A DNA stretch of 56,064 bases from Candidatus Zixiibacteriota bacterium (GTDB taxonomy: Bacteria > Desulfobacterota > Binatia > UBA9968), in NCBI GenBank assembly GCA_035574315.1, contig DATLYW010000013.1, forward strand, positions 1-56,064, given 5' to 3'. This document shows, in pieces, positions 26,017 through 34,774 of this stretch (position 1 is the first letter of the stretch; each line of letters opens with the position of its first letter). A model generated the notes under the pieces. It was not told where the DNA came from and did no database searches. It saw only the letters and a list, made by a program, of their open reading frames with translations. A program made the translations under genes and the position numbers.

Positions 26017-27416
26017 ACAGGATCGGCGACGGGATCGATGCGGCGGAAGCGGCGGCAGAGGCGCGGGGCATCGAACCGGCGAAGAGCTGGCACGGGCCGG
26101 GCGCAACCGAAGACAGCGAACAAAGGCTGCTCGAGAAGATCGTGAACCGCACTGCCAGGGTCGGCGTCATGGGGCTCGGCTACGTCGGTCTGCCTCTGGC
26201 GGTCGAGATGGCGAAGTGCGGCTTCGACGCGGTCGGGATCGACATCGACGGCGTCAAGGTGGAGTCGGTCAACGCCGGCATCTCCTACGTGCCTGACGTT
26301 CCCAGCGAGGAGCTCCTCCCGCTGGCGGCCGGCGGGAGGATCCGCGCGACGCAATCGCTGGCGGTGGTGGAGCGCCTGGACGCGCTCAGCATCTGCGTTC
26401 CGACGCCGTTGAGAAAATCCAAAGAGCCGGATCTTTCGTTCGTCACCGCGGCGGCCGAAGCCGTGCGCAATCATCTGAAGCGCGGGCAGCTGATCATCCT
26501 CGAGAGCACGACCTACCCGGGCACGACGCGCGACCTGGTTCTGCCGATTCTGGAGAAGTCCGGCCTTCGGGTCGGCCGCGACTTCTTTCTGGCGTTTTCG
26601 CCGGAACGGGTCGATCCGGGGAACAAGAAGTTCACGACGCGCAACATCCCCAAAGTGGTCGGCGGGGTGACGGAGGCGTGCACGCGGCTGGCCCGCGCGT
26701 ATTACTCCCAGTTCATCGAAACGATCGTTCCCGTCTCGTCACCGGAAGTCGCCGAGATGGTAAAACTGCTGGAAAATACCTTTCGCAGCGTCAACATCGC
26801 CATGGCCAACGAGATGGCGATGCTCTGTCGCCGCCTCGACATCAACGTGTGGGAAGTCATCGAGGCAGCGAAGACCAAGCCCTTCGGATTCATGGCCTTC
26901 TATCCCGGGCCGGGCCTCGGCGGTCACTGCATCCCGGTGGACCCGTACTATCTCACCTGGAAATCCAGGATGAACGGGTTCGAGGCTCGGTTGATCGAGC
27001 TGGCGGGGATGATCAACAGCGAGATGCCGAGCTTCGTCGTGGGACGCATCGCCGACGCGCTCAACGAACAGCGGAAGAGCTTGAAGGGTTCGAAAATTCT
27101 CGGCGTCGGCGTCGCGTACAAACGGGACACGAACGATGTTCGCGAGTCACCGGCGCTGGACGTCCTGGAGAAGCTTCGCCAGAAAGGCGCGGTGATCCAT
27201 TACTCCGACCCGTACGTGCCGAGCCTGAAGTTCCACGGAGAGACGTTGCAATCGAGCCCGATCGAGCCCGAGTTCCTGAGGGCCATGGATTGCGTCGTGA
27301 TCCTGACGGACCACAGCTGCTTCGACTACCGGTTGCTGGTCGAGTGCAGCCCGATTCTCGTAGACAGCCGGAACGCAACCAAGAATTTCTCCGGGCCGAA
27401 TATCGTTCCGGTGTGA
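26013..27416 (+). CDS. UDP-N-acetylhexosamine 6-dehydrogenase (nucleotide sugar dehydrogenase)
   Basis: Four-electron NAD-dependent oxidation of a UDP-HexNAc to the uronic acid (WecC/TviB/WbpA group). 467 aa from the ATG at 26013. N-terminal Rossmann GVMGLGYVGLPLAVEM (about 52-67), ESTTYPGTT, FSPERVDPG, NTFRSVNIAMANE, and the catalytic Cys in GLGGHCIPVDPYYL; C-terminal SRNAT. The first 45 residues are an extra low-complexity extension compared with the family. Longer in-frame starts lie inside the epimerase and are rejected. Confidence 0.92.
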   Translation: MNRIGDGIDAAEAAAEARGIEPAKSWHGPGATEDSEQRLLEKIVNRTARVGVMGLGYVGLPLAVEMAKCGFDAVGIDIDGVKVESVNAGISYVPDVPSEELLPLAAGGRIRATQSLAVVERLDALSICVPTPLRKSKEPDLSFVTAAAEAVRNHLKRGQLIILESTTYPGTTRDLVLPILEKSGLRVGRDFFLAFSPERVDPGNKKFTTRNIPKVVGGVTEACTRLARAYYSQFIETIVPVSSPEVAEMVKLLENTFRSVNIAMANEMAMLCRRLDINVWEVIEAAKTKPFGFMAFYPGPGLGGHCIPVDPYYLTWKSRMNGFEARLIELAGMINSEMPSFVVGRIADALNEQRKSLKGSKILGVGVAYKRDTNDVRESPALDVLEKLRQKGAVIHYSDPYVPSLKFHGETLQSSPIEPEFLRAMDCVVILTDHSCFDYRLLVECSPILVDSRNATKNFSGPNIVPV

Positions 27417-27606
27417 GACCGTCTTAGGCGGTCGTTCAAACCATTCAACCGCTTCGCTCCGTCCCGCCAGAAGGGCGACAGGAAACGCAAGAGTCGGACT
27501 CCAGACGCAGGATGCGGCCTTGGAACGGGCCGCAGAGGCGCGTGCCAATGCGGAGAGCAGTTCACGGTCGGAAACCGGAAACTGGAAACCGCCCGAGAGG
27601 GCGCGT
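27417..27606. repeat. Intergenic region with family B and degenerate family A repeats
   Basis: Family B unit at 27433-27462 (GTTCAAACCATTCAACCGC, TTCGCTCCG). Around 27567-27590 GGTCGGAAACCGGAAACTGG looks like a worn inverted family A heptad. A short stem GACCG/CGGTC (27418-27434) follows the dehydrogenase stop. No gene seen. Confidence 0.6.
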
Positions 27607-28104
27607 TTACCCGGGCCGCCGGCGCCGGCGCAGGTACATGTGAATCCAGAGGTCGTAAAGCGTGTCCGACTGGAAAGTTTCTTTCAGTCGAGCGCCGGCC
27701 GGGGTGGCATAGGTTATTTCGGCGCCCGCTGCGGTCCAGGAAATGCGAAAATCGCCGGCGCGCCTGCGGTCGAGAAAATCTCCGATGACGCGCAGTCGTT
27801 GAGAAAAATCGTACGCGTCCGGCATGAGGTTCTTCGTCCCGCGACGTGAATAACCCGCCGCATCAAGCAGCTCCAGCTCCCCCGTGCTGAATTCCAAGAG
27901 GGCGCCCGCGGTTGGCGTTCGCGGCCTCCTCTGCGGGAGACGAAACGGGAGGGCGTCCCGTTGCCGGCGCTTCGGCGCCGGGTCGAGGGTCACGGAAAAG
28001 CGGTCGCCGGCTTTTTCCACCGTGATGGACCGGAACTCACGACGTTCGAGCTGCTGGCCCAAAGTCCTGAGGAGGCGGGCATGATCGGGATTGATGGGGC
28101 CCAT
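27607..28104 (-). CDS. Hypothetical protein, 165 aa
   Basis: I do not recognise a family. The sequence has normal composition and secondary-structure-like patterning (KAGDRFSVTLDP, LLEFSTGELELLDAAGYS, FLDRRRAGDFRISWTAAG, ending YDLWIHMYLRRRRRPG), unlike the neighbouring antisense frames. Start at ATG 28104 (MGPINPDHARLL) is preferred; the open frame continues upstream to 28992 but that part is antisense to the next gene. No strong ribosome binding site. It is divergent from the NtrC-family regulator and could be its target. Confidence 0.55.
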   Translation of the reverse strand: MGPINPDHARLLRTLGQQLERREFRSITVEKAGDRFSVTLDPAPKRRQRDALPFRLPQRRPRTPTAGALLEFSTGELELLDAAGYSRRGTKNLMPDAYDFSQRLRVIGDFLDRRRAGDFRISWTAAGAEITYATPAGARLKETFQSDTLYDLWIHMYLRRRRRPG

Positions 28105-28145
28105 CGACGCTCGTTTTGCCGAGCCGATCGCGAGGGGTCCGGGCG

Positions 28146-28172
28146 CGTTGTGTGACGCGATTCTGCACAACG
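28146..28172. promoter_or_regulatory. Dyad in the divergent promoter region
   Basis: CGTTGTG (28146-28152) and CACAACG (28166-28172), perfect 7-bp arms 13 bases apart, between the divergent hypothetical gene and the NtrC-family regulator. Size and place fit an operator for the Fis-type HTH of that regulator; this is inference. Confidence 0.35.
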
Positions 28173-28218
28173 GCGCGAGTGATGTCAATTGGAAATTTTC
28201 TCGGTCGAGGGTTGTCGC

Positions 28219-29736
28219 ATGGCTTCGCTGGAAAGCTCCGAAGGTCTTAGCCGAGATCCGACGGGTTTCGGTCTGCGGGAAGCACGGTCGCCCGGGCGAT
28301 TTGGCGGGGGCGAGGATCGGGGAGCGCATATCCTCATTGCCGACGCGGAAGCTTCGTCGGCGCGGCAGCTGGAGCGACTTTTCGCCCAGGGAGGTTTCCG
28401 GGTGACGTGCGTCGCCAGCGGCGAAGCGACGCTGGAGGCTTTGAAGACCTGGGACGTCGATCTGCTCCTCGTGGATCTGGATCTCCCCGGACTCGGCGGG
28501 TTGGATCTCATGCGGCGCGTCCGCGAGTCTTATGCCGACGTGCCGGTGGTGATCATCAGCAGTTCCGCGGGCGTGGCGAAGAGTGCCGAGGCTTTGCGGC
28601 TCGGAGCGAGCGATTTCATCGTCAAACCGTTCAGTGCTGCCGCGATCCGGGAGTCCCTGGACAGCGTGCTCGAGAGCACGCGGGTCTTCATGGAAATCCG
28701 CCGCCTGCGGCGGGAGCTCAAGAATCCGTGGGAACTCGGGGGGCTGCTGAGCAAGAGCGTCGAGATGCGTCAGGCCTTCGACACGTTGCGCCGGGTGGCC
28801 GCAACGGATATGACCGTCGTCCTGAACGGCGAAAGCGGGGCCGGGGAAGAGCTCCTGGCAACCGCGCTTCACTGTCGGGGTGAGCGGCGCGACGGTCCCT
28901 TCGTCGTCGTCAACTGCGCGGGGTTCCCTGACGCGCTTCTCGAAAGGGAGCTGTTCGGTTACGAGGATGGCGCTTTTCCCGGAGCCGATCACGCCCGCCC
29001 GGGGAAGATCGAGCTGGCTTCCGGGGGCACGCTTTTCCTGAACGAGATCGACGCCGTCCCTCTCTCGGTCCAGGCAAAGCTCCTGGTAGCGTTGCAGAAC
29101 CGCAAGGTTCAGCGACTGGCCGCAAAGGGGGACATTTCAACCGACTTCAGACTGGTCGTGGCGAGCCGTACGCCTCTTCTCGAGCTGGTCGAGAAAGGGC
29201 GCATGAGGCGGGATTTCTACTACCAGGTGAACGTCGTCTCGATCTCCCTGGCGCCCCTGCGGAATCGAGTCGAAGACATTCCGCTGATCGTGAGCGATTT
29301 CATCTGCCGCCATCCGGAGGCGAGGCGCAAGGGTATCGCCGGGATCTCGGCCGCCGCGCTGAAGGTCTTGATGGAGTACCATTGGCCGGGCAACCTCCAG
29401 GAGCTGCGCAACGTGCTGGAGCGGTCCGTGGTGATGGCGCGCGGAACGACCATCGACGAGGTCGAGATCTACGGCGATCCTGCGCCGCGCGGGAGCCGGC
29501 CGCTCGAGATCGCCGAGGACGCACCTCTAAACCGTTGGCTCAGGGAGCAGGAGAAGCTTTACCTGATCTCGCGACTGAGGGCGATGAGGGGGAGAATCAA
29601 CCTGACCGCCAAGAGCTGCGGCATCGATGTGAAATCGCTTTACCGTAAAATGCGGTTCCACGGGATCGAAAAAAACGCCTTCAAGCCCGCCGCCGCCCGC
29701 GGGCAAGCTCGCGGCAAGGCACCCGGGTCGGATTAG
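28219..29736 (+). CDS. NtrC-family response regulator with degenerate AAA+ domain
   Basis: 505 aa: receiver (about 35-155), AAA+ (about 185-410), Fis-type HTH at the C terminus (LTAKSCGIDVKSLYRKMRF). Receiver keeps D86 and the KPF lysine but the acidic pair is DA rather than DD. In the AAA+ domain Walker A is GESGAGE (204-210, the essential Lys replaced by Glu), the sigma-54 loop is GAFPGA (251-256, Thr to Pro) and Walker B is FLNE (N275 for Asp). The arginine-finger region reads RRDFYYQVN. It should not hydrolyse ATP or open sigma-54 promoters, and probably works as a plain DNA-binding regulator. ATG 28219 follows GAGGG; a TTG at 28189 is possible. Confidence 0.88.
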   Translation: MASLESSEGLSRDPTGFGLREARSPGRFGGGEDRGAHILIADAEASSARQLERLFAQGGFRVTCVASGEATLEALKTWDVDLLLVDLDLPGLGGLDLMRRVRESYADVPVVIISSSAGVAKSAEALRLGASDFIVKPFSAAAIRESLDSVLESTRVFMEIRRLRRELKNPWELGGLLSKSVEMRQAFDTLRRVAATDMTVVLNGESGAGEELLATALHCRGERRDGPFVVVNCAGFPDALLERELFGYEDGAFPGADHARPGKIELASGGTLFLNEIDAVPLSVQAKLLVALQNRKVQRLAAKGDISTDFRLVVASRTPLLELVEKGRMRRDFYYQVNVVSISLAPLRNRVEDIPLIVSDFICRHPEARRKGIAGISAAALKVLMEYHWPGNLQELRNVLERSVVMARGTTIDEVEIYGDPAPRGSRPLEIAEDAPLNRWLREQEKLYLISRLRAMRGRINLTAKSCGIDVKSLYRKMRFHGIEKNAFKPAAARGQARGKAPGSD

Positions 29737-29776
29737 CCCGCCTACCTGTCTCCCTCGGGATTTCCCGCCTTTGTCA

Positions 29777-29808
29777 CGCCGGCGCTCGTCGATCAGCGAG
29801 CGCCGGCG
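29777..29808. terminator. Bidirectional hairpin between convergent genes
   Basis: Perfect 12-bp stem CGCCGGCGCTCG / CGAGCGCCGGCG with an 8-nt loop, 40 bases after the regulator stop and 30 bases beyond the stop of the converging minus-strand gene. No T-run on either side. Confidence 0.6.
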
Positions 29809-29838
29809 CCGACCGCAAGCAGCCGAAACCCCGGACGA

Positions 29839-30180
29839 TTACTCGCCGTAATCTCTCTTGACCTGCGTCGGAGTAATCAGCCAGGCGCCGGTACAGGAGC
29901 GGCGCGCGGTTTCGCCGATGTCCCTGCCGTAGGTGCCGCCGTCATAGTGGCCGTGAACGTCGTAGGTGGCGACGTAGGCTACGGCGCCGGTAGCCTGGGT
30001 GCCCACGCAAGTTGCGAGCTTGAGCGGGAAGTGCAGGATCGAGAGGATGATGCTCCCGAAGTAAAACGCCCCGTCGTCCTCCTGAAGCTCGGACTGGGCC
30101 CCCAGCGCGCCGGAGCCTGCGAAGGGGAGGATGAGTATCAGGGCCGCCAGAACCGCCGCGATCGTGTTTCGCTTCAACAT
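29839..30180 (-). CDS. Small secreted protein of unknown function
   Basis: 113 aa with a clear Sec signal (AAVLAALILILPFAGSGALG, cleavage likely after LGA). The mature part has a hydrophobic segment (FGSIILSILHFPLKLATC) and GAVAYVATYDVHGHYDGGTYGRDIGETARR, with two Cys. I do not recognise the family. GAGGAGA lies five bases before the ATG. It lies 47 bases downstream of the EAL protein gene on the same strand and may be cotranscribed. Confidence 0.8.
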   Translation of the reverse strand: MLKRNTIAAVLAALILILPFAGSGALGAQSELQEDDGAFYFGSIILSILHFPLKLATCVGTQATGAVAYVATYDVHGHYDGGTYGRDIGETARRSCTGAWLITPTQVKRDYGE

Positions 30181-30227
30181 TGTCTCTCCTCGTATCGCCT
30201 CGTGGTCCCCAGGGTGGAACGGGGCAA

Positions 30228-31604
30228 TTATCCGGCCATTCCGGTCTTGATGTCAAGAGACCGGGTGGCGGGCTTTCTGGAGCCCGCTGCTTTGCCGTTG
30301 AGAGAGGGCGGAACGAGCTTTTCCGCCGTTAGTTTCTTGCCGAGCTTCATCAACCTGACCACGTCCTGAGCGGGGACGGGCCGGCTGAAGTAATAACCCT
30401 GACCGGCGTCGCATCGGAACGATGCGAGCATTTCCTTGGCCTCCAGGGTCTCCACTCCTTCGGCGACGACGCTCAGGCCGAGGTTGTGGCCCAGGTCCAC
30501 GATCGACCTCACGATCACCGCGTTGTCGCGGTCGCTTTCCATGTTCTGGACGAACGATTTGTCGATCTTCATTCCGGCGACCGGCAGCTTTTTCAGGTGG
30601 GCCAGCGACGAGTAGCCGGTGCCGAAGTCGTCGATGGTGAATCGAACGCCCAGGTCGCGCACCGCGCTCAGAGTCCGCATGACGCGCTGCGGGTCGCCCA
30701 TGATCGCGCTCTCGGTGATTTCCAGCTCGAGGCTCTCCGGCTTGACCCCGACGTCGGCGAGCATCGCCTTGATCTGATCCGGCAGTTCCGCGGCCTCGAG
30801 ATTCCACATCGAGAGATTGACCGCGACGCTGAGATCGACGCCGGCCTCGTTCCAGGCGCGGCATTGCAGGAGCGCCTGCTGCAGGACCCACAACGTCAGG
30901 GGAATAATGAGGCCGGTTCTTTCGGCGACCGGGATGAACTCGTCGGGAGGAATCAGGCCGAGCTGCGGATGCTGCCATCGGCTCAGCACTTCCACGCCGC
31001 AAACCAGGCCGGTTTTGAGATCGATCTTGGGCTGGTAGAGGAGGAACAGCTGATCCGCAACGATGGCATGGCGCAGCTCGGCCATGCGCAGCGGCGGCCG
31101 CTGCCCGTTGGACTCGCTGCCCGCATAAACCACATAGGTGGTCTTGGTCCGCTTGGCGGCCGAGAGCGCCGCGTCGGCCCGCTGGATGAGCATGTTGGCA
31201 TTGCTGCTGTGCTCGGGAAACAGGGCGATTCCGACCCGAGGCTCGACCTCGATTCTGAGATCCCCGACGGCAAACGGCTCCGCCAGCCGGTTGAGAAGCT
31301 TTCTCGCGACGAGGAGGACATCGTCCGGCCCGGCGACCGACGGAAGCAGCACCGCGAGATCGCCGGAGTCCATCTGGACGATCGTGTCGGATTCGCGCAG
31401 GGTGCCGCGCAGGCGGATCCACGCCTCTTCGACGAGCCCTTCCCGCCGGGAGTCGAGAATTCCGGAATCTTCCCCGGCCGTGTCGAAATCGATGAGGAGC
31501 AGCCCTACTTGCTTGACGGTGTGCTGTGCGGCCAGAATAGCCTGTCTGACCCGAAGCTGAAAAACGGCGTCCCCGGAAAGATCATTAACGGTGTGAATCA
31601 TCAA
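30228..31604 (-). CDS. GGDEF-EAL protein, probable c-di-GMP phosphodiesterase
   Basis: 458 aa, cytoplasmic. The N-terminal GGDEF-like domain is degenerate (MDSGDLAVLLP where GGDEF is expected), so it should not make c-di-GMP. The EAL domain keeps its active-site motifs: EVLSRWQHP, NLSMWN, LELEITES, TIDDFGTGYSSL, MKIDKSFV and AEGVET, so hydrolysis of c-di-GMP is expected. No membrane or sensor domain. A Ser/Lys-rich tail ends the protein. Close to the diguanylate cyclase at 34775-35731 and upstream of the Tad locus. Confidence 0.9.
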   Translation of the reverse strand: MMIHTVNDLSGDAVFQLRVRQAILAAQHTVKQVGLLLIDFDTAGEDSGILDSRREGLVEEAWIRLRGTLRESDTIVQMDSGDLAVLLPSVAGPDDVLLVARKLLNRLAEPFAVGDLRIEVEPRVGIALFPEHSSNANMLIQRADAALSAAKRTKTTYVVYAGSESNGQRPPLRMAELRHAIVADQLFLLYQPKIDLKTGLVCGVEVLSRWQHPQLGLIPPDEFIPVAERTGLIIPLTLWVLQQALLQCRAWNEAGVDLSVAVNLSMWNLEAAELPDQIKAMLADVGVKPESLELEITESAIMGDPQRVMRTLSAVRDLGVRFTIDDFGTGYSSLAHLKKLPVAGMKIDKSFVQNMESDRDNAVIVRSIVDLGHNLGLSVVAEGVETLEAKEMLASFRCDAGQGYYFSRPVPAQDVVRLMKLGKKLTAEKLVPPSLNGKAAGSRKPATRSLDIKTGMAG

Positions 31605-31985
31605 AGGTTACCCGGTCGTGCGCCGATCGATAACAGCACGCGGTTCTTTCCGCGAACAACGTAATCCGTGCGCAGCTTCGCGCCTTCGGGAGCACGCTTT
31701 GGCCATTTTGGGAGCAAGGCCCGTGCCAGGGAATATCCGGTAAAGCGTGGTAATCGAAGGCAGGTGTGCACCGTTTCCCGGCCGCAAATGTTTGCGTGAG
31801 CCCGTGCCATTGACCGTTTTCGTGCGCCGTCGCTTGTCAATTTGACACTCCTGTCCAGCAGCGGCGGCCGCTGTTCGATTATCGCGTGACGCGGAGCGGG
31901 CGCGGCGGTCTGCGGGGAGGTTTTAGATCGACAGTGCACAAAATGGGTCCGATGGGCCCGAGACAACCGCGGAAAAAAGCATTCG
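31605..31985. other. Intergenic region, no gene seen
   Basis: 381 bases between two minus-strand genes. Open frames here lack protein character. The left part must hold the promoter of the EAL gene (AT-richer around 31830-31860, read on the minus strand), the right part a possible terminator (31939-31959). Confidence 0.5.
31939..31959 (-). terminator. Possible terminator of the membrane protein gene
   Basis: On the minus strand GGGCCC-ATC-GGACCC followed by ATTTTG, 27 bases after the stop of the gene at 31986-33539. The stem is short and the T-run weak. Confidence 0.35.
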
Positions 31986-33539
31986 TCAGGTCGAATTTTC
32001 AGCCTCCGGAAACTGGACTTTTACAGCCGGGTATTTCTGGATGAGGGCGCGGTAGGTCTCGTTGTTACGCACGAAAATGGTGGCAACCCGGTCGGAGTAG
32101 ATCGGCCGCCAATCCTCCCGAGCGGCCAGCACCGCGGCAAGGGAAGAACGGGTCGGTACGAAAACCCAGCCGATACCATAGTCTTCCGCCGTCTTCTCCC
32201 ATCCCGGAAGAACCTGTACCATCTTGAGATATTCGCGGCCCATTTTTTCCCCGTACATGTCCGACCGACCGTCAAAGGAAACTCTGTATTGAGGCCATGC
32301 TTTATAAATCAGGTAGTCGCCGTACTCATCATCGTTGAACATACGCCCTGGGATGTGCTCCCGCCTCAAAAACTCGACAGCTTCGGCTGGAAATCGCTTC
32401 GCGTCGAAATCGACTTTGAAAGCTCCGGTGGCCACGAGCGTAGCGACGACGGCCAGGCCGGCTCCCGACCAGACATAAGATCGGGTACGCTGTTCGATTC
32501 GCTCGAGGTTGCCGGCGCGGGTCTGCCAGAACGCACCGAGCCGCGGTGGAAGCTCGGCGATCGTTCGCCTCGCCAGACGGCACAAAATCGGCGCAGTGAC
32601 GATGGCCCAAAGCGGAATGTAACGGGCGGAGAACAGGGCCATGTATGTGAAGATGAGAATCAACGCCAGCTCTATCCAATCGAGCCGGGTTTTCGTCCAG
32701 GCCAGCAAAGCGACGCACAGCATCAGCAGGTACTTGAACGGCAGCGGGCGATGGAAATTGGGGGACAAGAACTCGGATATGTGATCGAGGATGAATCGAT
32801 TGGAGGTCAGTTGGAACGGGAAAATCAGCATGTCCCAGCCGCGAGGATTTACGACGGACACGGCGATGCACGCAAGGAGGCAAACGCTGAGCTTTCCGGC
32901 CCGTATCCAGTGGCTTTGCGAATCCAGGGGGTCGGTAGCGGCTGCGACGACATTGCACGCCGCGTAGATGCCGAGCAAAACGAGACCCAGGATAAACCCG
33001 CCGTGCAGGTTAACCCACAAAAGTGCGACAAGGGGCAAAAGCCCGAGCCTTCCGCGCCCGCCGTACTGAAAACGGTTCAACAGGCGGTACCAGACGACCG
33101 TCAATAATAGAGAGAAGACGTGCGGCCGTGCCAGCCAATGGAGGGCGGAGGAAACCGCCGCAAGGTACGTGACCACGAGGGCCAGCAGAGCGTCCGTGCG
33201 GTGCTCCCGCAGCATTTTGTACAGGAGCGCAAAGGTGAGCGCGAGGACGAAGGAGAACATAACGACCATACCCGTAAGCCCTGTGGCGGCATGGACGATC
33301 GCCATGATCACCTCTGACAGCCATTCGTGGGCCATCCAGGGAAGCGGCGGTTCCCAAAATGAAAAGATGTCGGCTTTGGGGACCGTTCGGCGCGCGAGAA
33401 TGAACTCACCGGCCCGGATGTGATAACCGGTGTCGCCGTCGCCCAGGAGCCCCGCGCCGTAGCCGAGGCTCAGGAAAACGAAGATGCTGAGGAAAATGGT
33501 TTCGGCGACGGAAGGAAGAAGAATTCGGTTTCGGCCCAT
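31986..33539 (-). CDS. Polytopic membrane protein, GT-C glycosyltransferase-like
   Basis: 517 aa with about ten membrane segments. GDGDTGYHIRAGEF after the first segment and WMAHEWLSEV place it with GT-C-type proteins, where acidic residues in the first periplasmic loop bind a lipid-phosphate sugar donor. The C-terminal 130 residues form a soluble domain (FNDDEYGDYLIYKAWPQYRV, SFDGRSDMYG). Substrate unknown; transfer of a sugar to a surface polymer or protein is likely. Confidence 0.75.
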   Translation of the reverse strand: MGRNRILLPSVAETIFLSIFVFLSLGYGAGLLGDGDTGYHIRAGEFILARRTVPKADIFSFWEPPLPWMAHEWLSEVIMAIVHAATGLTGMVVMFSFVLALTFALLYKMLREHRTDALLALVVTYLAAVSSALHWLARPHVFSLLLTVVWYRLLNRFQYGGRGRLGLLPLVALLWVNLHGGFILGLVLLGIYAACNVVAAATDPLDSQSHWIRAGKLSVCLLACIAVSVVNPRGWDMLIFPFQLTSNRFILDHISEFLSPNFHRPLPFKYLLMLCVALLAWTKTRLDWIELALILIFTYMALFSARYIPLWAIVTAPILCRLARRTIAELPPRLGAFWQTRAGNLERIEQRTRSYVWSGAGLAVVATLVATGAFKVDFDAKRFPAEAVEFLRREHIPGRMFNDDEYGDYLIYKAWPQYRVSFDGRSDMYGEKMGREYLKMVQVLPGWEKTAEDYGIGWVFVPTRSSLAAVLAAREDWRPIYSDRVATIFVRNNETYRALIQKYPAVKVQFPEAENST

Positions 33540-33583
33540 CGATGCGGGTCTGACCGGGAAAAAAGGATGATCGGAGCCGTGGA

Positions 33584-34771
33584 CTAAACCGCCGCCCGCC
33601 CAGACTGCTCCACGGCGCGGCTCTTCTCAGCGCTGCTCAGCCGCAGAGGCATTTTCGGTACGCGCTCCAGGAACCGAAGGAACCGGCTGCGCTTCGAGGA
33701 CTTGAGCTTGATCGCGCGGGGAATAACCACCGTGAAGGTGCTTCCTTCACCGACCTTGCTTTCGACGGCGATCTTGCCGTTCAGCTGTTCCACGTGTTTC
33801 TTGACAATGCTCAGACCCAGGCCGATGCCGCCGCGGGAGTTCTCTGTCGAGGTCTTGTGCGCCTGCGTGAACGGGTCGAAGATCGTCGCAAGGTAGTTCT
33901 CGGGGATCCCGATCCCCGTGTCGCGGACCTGCAGCATGACCGAGTTCACGCCGGGGAGGTGTTTAAGCGTCAGCTGCACGGTGCCTCGATCCGTGTACTT
34001 CAGAGCGTTTTGCAGCAAATTGCTGACGATTTCCTTGAACCGTTCCGGGTCGTTTTTCAGGTCGGGAACGTCGCGGGCGACCTGCCACTGCAGCTCGAGG
34101 CCTTTTTGCTTGCAGAGAAAATCGAACGTCTCCCGCAGGTCCCCGAGCACTTTGTGCACCGAAAACTCCTCGACCCGGAGCGGCTGCTTGTTCGCTTCGA
34201 GGCGGGAATAGATCAGGATCTGATCGATCATGTTCTTGAGGTGACTCGCTTGCTTGGTGACGATTTCCAGGATCTCCTGGTGTTTGCCGTCGAGCTTGCC
34301 GTAAAGGCCGTCCGTCATGCACTCGATGTAGCCCATGATGACGGCCAGCGGTGTGCGCAGCTCGTGGGAAACTTGATTCAAAAACTCCGACTTCAAGCGA
34401 GCCAGGTTCTCGGCTCGTTCCTTTTCCTGCTTTAGCAGCTCGAGAGCCCGCTCCGCCGCCGAAGGCGAAGCCGCCCGTGTGCTCCCGATCGCGAGGCCCA
34501 TCATGAGGACGCCGAAGATCGCTACTGCACCGTAAATCCACAGTTCGGTATTGGAGGTTAAAAGCCGGAAGTAGTAGAGCGCATAGCTCCCGAGGGCATC
34601 GACGACCCGGGACGGATCTGCAATTTGGACCGACGGAGCGATCGAATGCGACAGCCTGATTCCGGACAAATGGGCCGGCGCGGCGGACGGAGCCTGGTGA
34701 AAGACAGTCCATGCCCCGAGGGCGACGGTCGCCGCGAGCGCGCCGGCGACGATCGAAATGCGAGAGGCCAT
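33584..34771 (-). CDS. Membrane sensor histidine kinase
   Basis: 395 aa. Two membrane segments (about 7-22 and 78-96) flank a short periplasmic loop. HisKA with H136 in NQVSHELRTPLAVIMG, then N box NLLQNALKYTD, G1 VRDTGIGIPE, F box FDPFTQ and G2 GGIGLGLSIVKK. The basic C-terminal tail is extra. It starts three bases after the stop of the PleD-like gene upstream, so the two form an operon and are likely partners. Confidence 0.93.
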   Translation of the reverse strand: MASRISIVAGALAATVALGAWTVFHQAPSAAPAHLSGIRLSHSIAPSVQIADPSRVVDALGSYALYYFRLLTSNTELWIYGAVAIFGVLMMGLAIGSTRAASPSAAERALELLKQEKERAENLARLKSEFLNQVSHELRTPLAVIMGYIECMTDGLYGKLDGKHQEILEIVTKQASHLKNMIDQILIYSRLEANKQPLRVEEFSVHKVLGDLRETFDFLCKQKGLELQWQVARDVPDLKNDPERFKEIVSNLLQNALKYTDRGTVQLTLKHLPGVNSVMLQVRDTGIGIPENYLATIFDPFTQAHKTSTENSRGGIGLGLSIVKKHVEQLNGKIAVESKVGEGSTFTVVIPRAIKLKSSKRSRFLRFLERVPKMPLRLSSAEKSRAVEQSGRAAV

Positions 34772-34774
34772 GGC

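Noticed and set aside
28105..28992. N-terminal extension of the 165-aa minus-strand gene
   Set aside because: Antisense to the NtrC-family regulator; only the part from 28104 down looks protein-like.
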